From positions 248,001-312,000 of the forward strand of contig VICG01000004.1 of the NCBI GenBank assembly GCA_008692225.1: DNA of 64,000 nt, in the 5' to 3' direction. This document shows, in pieces, positions 59,475 to 64,000 of the stretch (its first letter is position 1; every line of letters starts with the position of its first letter). The notes below the pieces were generated by a model. The model had not been told where the DNA came from. It worked only from the letters and a program-made list of their open reading frames with translations, and searched no databases. The position numbers and the translations under genes are program-made. The stretch comes from Monilinia fructicola. Lineage: Eukaryota > Ascomycota > Leotiomycetes > Helotiales > Sclerotiniaceae.

Positions 59475-62400
59475 ATGAACCCTCTTCAAGAGGACGGACA
59501 GGAAAAGACTGTACATCCCTTCTTTCAAAAACCATTGAGTACGTTTTCTCATGAAAATTAATTGCCAATGTTGTTACGCTGTGGTATTAGTAGTGTCAAA
59601 ACTGATCAGGCTTCAGAACCAACCCAGGCCCAATCAATCCAAAACCAATACGAACCAGAGATTGAGAAGACTTCGAAAAGGGGGGTGAGAAAGAGTGAGA
59701 GATTTTCAAAATCCTTAAGTGCTGAAAAGGATTCAAAGAAGCAGAATGGAACCTCAGAATCATCTAAAAGTGCAAATGGAGAACAGGCAGATTTACTAGA
59801 AGTCGACCCAAATAATTGTAGGAGAAAACGTCAAAAGACTGCCTCTCCGGAAGCTAGGGCAGAGGTGGAGATAGAAGAATCGGCCACAACCACCACACCC
59901 GCGAAAGCTAAACAACTGCGAGCCTCAAAGCACAAGCAAACTACCCTGGCCAAGACAAATCAAGCAGATGTAACCACTCTTGAAGAACCTGTATCTCATG
60001 ACATATTGGTCAATATTGGGGTATCCAGACCATCTGAAAATGGCGCTTTCTCGGATTCTGCGCCTCGGAGTAAACTCTTTGAAGATAACCTGGAATGTGA
60101 AACGACTTCAGCATCAACGGTGGGGGATTCTACAAAATCGATATTAGATGAAACTCTCAAGTCTAAGAAGGTTCTACAATTCAACCCAAAAACTGGCACC
60201 ATAGGATCACCCCCTAGGAAAGCTGTTCTCCCGAAGAAGAGAGGAAAGGGTAAAAAGTGTGCTATTGATGAAGAAGCAAAATCGAAAATCGTTGTCATTA
60301 GCTTATGGAGGAGAGAAAAGCCAAGCTTCTGAAGTCGGTGCTAAGATAGAGGATATCCTCAGTGGCATCAAAAGATCGATACCAAACACTGAAATACTCT
60401 CGAAGGATGTCAAGGATACAAAGGAGTTAACATTGAGGAAAGGGAATGGTGTAGATATTATCCCATGGTGGAAGACCGCGAAAAAGAAGGCACCAGTACC
60501 AGAAGTTCAAGAATCCTCGAAATCACAGCAATCAAATCCAGAAAGGGGTTCTTCGTTGGGTAAACTACCCTCACCGTCAAAAATTATATCCACATTGGAC
60601 GACCTCGTTCAAATGAAGTCAAACTGCCCCCGCCAGTCTTTTGGAGGCTTTGGCGTGGCCCCCAAAGCCCCTAGATTCCCTGGTGCCATTGAGCCAGCTT
60701 GGCCATGGTCCGGAATGGTACACGTTCGTGGAGAAAGAGAAGAGGAATGTTTAATCGGATCTACCGCGACGGCTGGGATTTCTCGCAAGAAAGGAGGAAA
60801 ATATAAAGCGGTTCGAATCGATAAAGATGAAGATATTATTAGTACTATGGCAGCCGAACTGCGAATTGACGAAACAATCAATAGCATCCAAGATCTTCAC
60901 ATTGATGACTTTGCTCCCATTCCTCCCTGTCTCCGAGTGCCATCGAAACACATTGAATCAGGCCTAAATCTTCAGCGTCGGATACAGAGAGAGCTCGTCT
61001 CGAAGCTGAGCAAGCCAATTATGGACGAGGAGTCAAGTGATCACGAGATGCAAGAACCGGATGCGAATAGATCAAATGCTCATCCTGCTCTTGCAAATCT
61101 TTACAACTCAATCTCCACTTCCTTGTCAGCATTCGATAGGGCTGAATGTGAGAATCAATCCTGGACACATAAGTACGCACCTGAAAGAGCCGAGGAAATC
61201 TTGCAAACGGGACGAGAGGCCTTCATATTGAAAGACTGGTTGCAGAATTTGACAGTCATGTCAATAGAATCGGGTTCTACCGAGAACAAAGCCTCGAAGA
61301 AATCCTCGTCAAAAGCCGAATTAACTGGAAAGAGAAAACGAAAATCGAAGAAGCTGGATGGTTTCGTAATTTCAAGTGGTGAAGAAGACAACGATATGGA
61401 TGAAATAACGGAAACAGAAGATGAGAACTTCTTGGGGAGGTCTAGGTTTGTCCAAGAAAACAGTCGTACGATCTGTCGATATGGTTGCGAAGGGCCCCAA
61501 AGATTCGAAACGCCTCGCCAATGCAGTTGTTATTAGTGGCCCACACGGATGTGGCAAGTCTGCCACGGTATTTGCTGTTGCGAAAAGAGCTTGGGTTTGA
61601 AGTCTTTGAAATTAATCCCAACTCTAAACGAAGCGGGAAAGAAGTCATGGACAAAGTTGGGGATATGACTCGAAACCATCTGGTTCAAAGATCCCAAATG
61701 GATAAACTATCCGCGAATGCGACTAACGATGAAGACAGTTTATCTAATACTGTAGCTGATGATCTAAAGAGCGGCCGTCAGGGTACCATGAACTCATTCT
61801 TCAAGTCCAAGGTACCTACGAATCCCAGACCCAAGGCCGAAGATGTTGGACCAGCTATATAGCCAGACCGGAAGTTAGCAAGGAGACAGCCGCACCAAAA
61901 GGGCCACCGAAGCAACAAAAGCAATCCTTGATATTGCTTGAAGAAATCGATGTCCTTTACGAGGAAGATAGAGGATTTTGGCAAACGGTCATGCTTCTGA
62001 TTTGCTCAGAGTAAACGACCAATCATTATGACTTGTAACGACGAGTCTGCGGTACCAATACTTGCTCTCTCCTTACATGCCATCATACGGTTTAATGCTG
62101 TGCCTACCGACCTCGCCGTCGACTACATGCTACTTATAGCTGCCAATGAAGGCATGCGATTCGTCGCGAGGCCGTGAAAGCCTTGTATGAGAGTCGAGGA
62201 TCGGATCTTCGCGCTTCCTTTGACAGAAATTAGATTTCTGGTGTCAATTTGCAATTGGAGATCGTAAGGCTGGGATGGAGTGGTTTTACCCCCGCTTACC
62301 CGTGGGATGCGATGTAGATGAACATGGTAGAAAATTTCGCGTTGTTAGCGAGGGTACATATCAAACTGGTATGGGCTGGCTTTGTCAAGATACTCTTGAG

Positions 62401-63451
62401 AATCAGCGTCCCTACATTGATATTGAGGAGGAAACTTTGCATGAATCCTGGGATGGTTGGTGTATTGATGTAGGCGACTGGCAACAAAACCTAGGCATTA
62501 GTACTTGGGCGAACAAGATCAAACATGCCACCAATGACCGTCCCACTGAACGAGCTGCTTTGGCGATGTACGATGACTTTGCCGAAGTTATGAGTGCTAC
62601 AGATTCTTTCTCGCATTACAGCTTCGGTACAGACAAACAGGTAAGTCTGGCGCTACCAGTACAATATCTACCAGTTGCTAACAAAAATAGATTATCATTG
62701 ATGCTAGTCACCCAAAATTGTCTAGCAAAGTGAGGGAAGACTTTACATTGGCGAATCAATTACTTGATGTATCACCACAGGTGATTTATGACGAAACAAG
62801 TATCGATATATCATTATGGATGAAATCTCGAGCTAGAGAAGTTCTCCAAATTCGCCAGCATGTCGAGCATGGATGGGAAAGTTTTATCGTGAGCTTGACG
62901 GGCCGACTGAGAAACAAGTAATAAACCTCATTCAGTCCCAATCAAGTCCTGATGTCAATGTTATTACTCGCCGCGACTTTGAGCTTAGCATTTGATCCTA
63001 TTTCGGAGGCTGAAAAGGCATATGTTTGGACCACCGGAAATCTTGAAGCGTCATGTTTTGATCGAACCATGAATCTCATTATACTCGATGTCGCCCCGTA
63101 TGTCAGGTCTATCGTAGCTTATGATGCTCGTTTACAAAAAAGATCGGGTTCGTCTGAGCAATCTTCTCAGTCAAGGTGGAAATACAAAGGGACCAAAAAC
63201 CAAAAGAATGAGAACAACTAGAGCAGCTATGTCGGCCCTCGAAGGAGGTGCAAGGAGTACAACTAGGAAGGAAAAAATATTTCAGTCAGGATATCAACCC
63301 ATATTTAGTTCTCAGAACTGGATCACAGAGCTGGTTAGATGCAGCCATATCTATTACTGCAGGGGCTGATGAAGGAAGTCGACGATCAAGTATGCAAATG
63401 TCGGATGGCCTGATGGATACTGAAAGTGGACGAGATGAGCTTCTAGATTAG
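59475..63451 (+). CDS. ELG1: ELG1/ATAD5-type alternative RFC large subunit (PCNA unloader), about 12 frame breaks as given
   Basis: AAA+ subunit of the Elg1-RFC complex that removes PCNA from chromatin after replication. First exon [20 protein letters not shown] holds a PIP-like EKTVHPFF. Exon 1 probably ends at the GTACGT donor (59537), but the join is unresolved. The disordered N-region is followed by [12 protein letters not shown], Walker [10 protein letters not shown] (about 61542-61570), Walker [15 protein letters not shown], the sensor region [11 protein letters not shown], and the Elg1-typical [23 protein letters not shown] and SGMGWL-like [10 protein letters not shown] clean intron lies at 62641-62690. 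Breaks: 60298-60306, 61434-61437, 61583-61586, 61855-61862 (+2), 62011-62015, 62151-62158 (-1), 62219-62221, 62235-62237, 62882-62885 (-1), 62991-62993, 63136-63141, 63272-63277; the rest are +1. Motifs are otherwise intact, favouring sequence error over gene decay. Confidence 0.85.
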
Positions 63452-64000
63452 AGGGATTGGTAGGGATATTGACAATCAAACGGGCGCTTTCATATATCAT
63501 AGCATGGAATAGCATGGTATAAATATAGGTAGAACATTTGCATTTGCATTTGCGGTATGGGCTCTTTGGTGAAATGGGGCGGAGCGAAAAGGAATATTGG
63601 GATATAAGGTAGCATAGCATTGATGGACGGGGGGATAATCTGGCATGCATATATTTTCTCATACAATAAATGAATGGACATGAATTACAATTACAATATG
63701 ATCGTTGTTGGCCCTTGAGTGTCCTTCGCAGATTACCTGGATATATTCCAACATGAGGACTGATCATGAATTGAATTGTAATGTCGTTGTAGTTATTTTT
63801 GGATAACACCTTCAAACCTAGAGTGCTGGTCTATCGTCCCTCGCCTCTCGTCTCATAAGGAGGCATGAACTGGTGATAATGAATTTCCACACTCATTTTA
63901 CATTGACCATGACTTAGAAATCTTGAGTTGATTCGGACTATCAAATTTCCGTTTCTCCCTTCTTCTTTTCTATTTTTAATATGTTCCTCCGGTTTCTCCA
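63452..64000. other. 3' flank of ELG1
   Basis: No coding sequence that I can support up to the window end. Confidence 0.5.

Overview
This is a filamentous ascomycete chromosome segment. The genes are separated by spacers and carry short introns of about 45-75 nt with GTRNGY donors and CTAAC-like branch points. They encode fungal-only families: a Zn2Cys6 regulator, a regulator fusing C2H2 and Zn2Cys6 fingers, a serine-rich cupredoxin and a Helo/STAND-like N-terminal domain. Moderate G+C interrupted by a very AT-rich, RIP-like island fits the Helotiales (Sclerotiniaceae-like). That placement is inference, not identification.

Layout. (1) 1-1023: 3' part of a bZIP regulator. (2) 1.69-13.47 kb: an AT-rich transposon island. 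A Ty3/gypsy element on the minus strand has both 143-bp LTRs and an intact 5-bp target duplication. It sits inside a roughly 0.9-kb element with long inverted arms, and a Tc1/mariner-like element with TA duplication lies beside it. All protein domains seen are destroyed by C:G to T:A changes. (3) 13.5-15.2 kb: a G+C-rich gene for an indoleamine 2,3-dioxygenase-fold protein with a signal peptide. (4) 18.9-31.1 kb: six genes in strictly alternating orientation: methyltransferase, MFS transporter, unknown secreted protein, tyrosinase, NmrA-like reductase and a C2H2/Zn2Cys6 regulator. They look like a small specialised-metabolism group without a recognisable backbone enzyme. (5) 32-34 kb: centromere protein X/Mhf2 and a GPI-type cupredoxin-like serine-rich protein. 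(6) 37-41.6 kb: an 898-residue disordered protein of unknown function and adenine deaminase. (7) 41.6-48.9 kb: a 7.3-kb gene-free stretch upstream of an 873-residue Zn2Cys6 regulator. (8) 52.6-63.5 kb: a Helo/STAND-like protein with a low-complexity, glycine-zipper tail, the small-subunit processome factor UTP8, and the replication-clamp unloader ELG1.

A recurring oddity: eight genes need small frame corrections before the conserved protein reads through. Seven need one or two corrections each, all +1 insertions and mostly in homopolymers (A or T). ELG1 needs about twelve. After correction the exon sums become multiples of three in every gene where all exons are resolved. The one-sided bias points to base-call or assembly errors rather than gene death, although ELG1 deserves separate scrutiny. 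Coordinates below span the whole gene with introns listed in the text.
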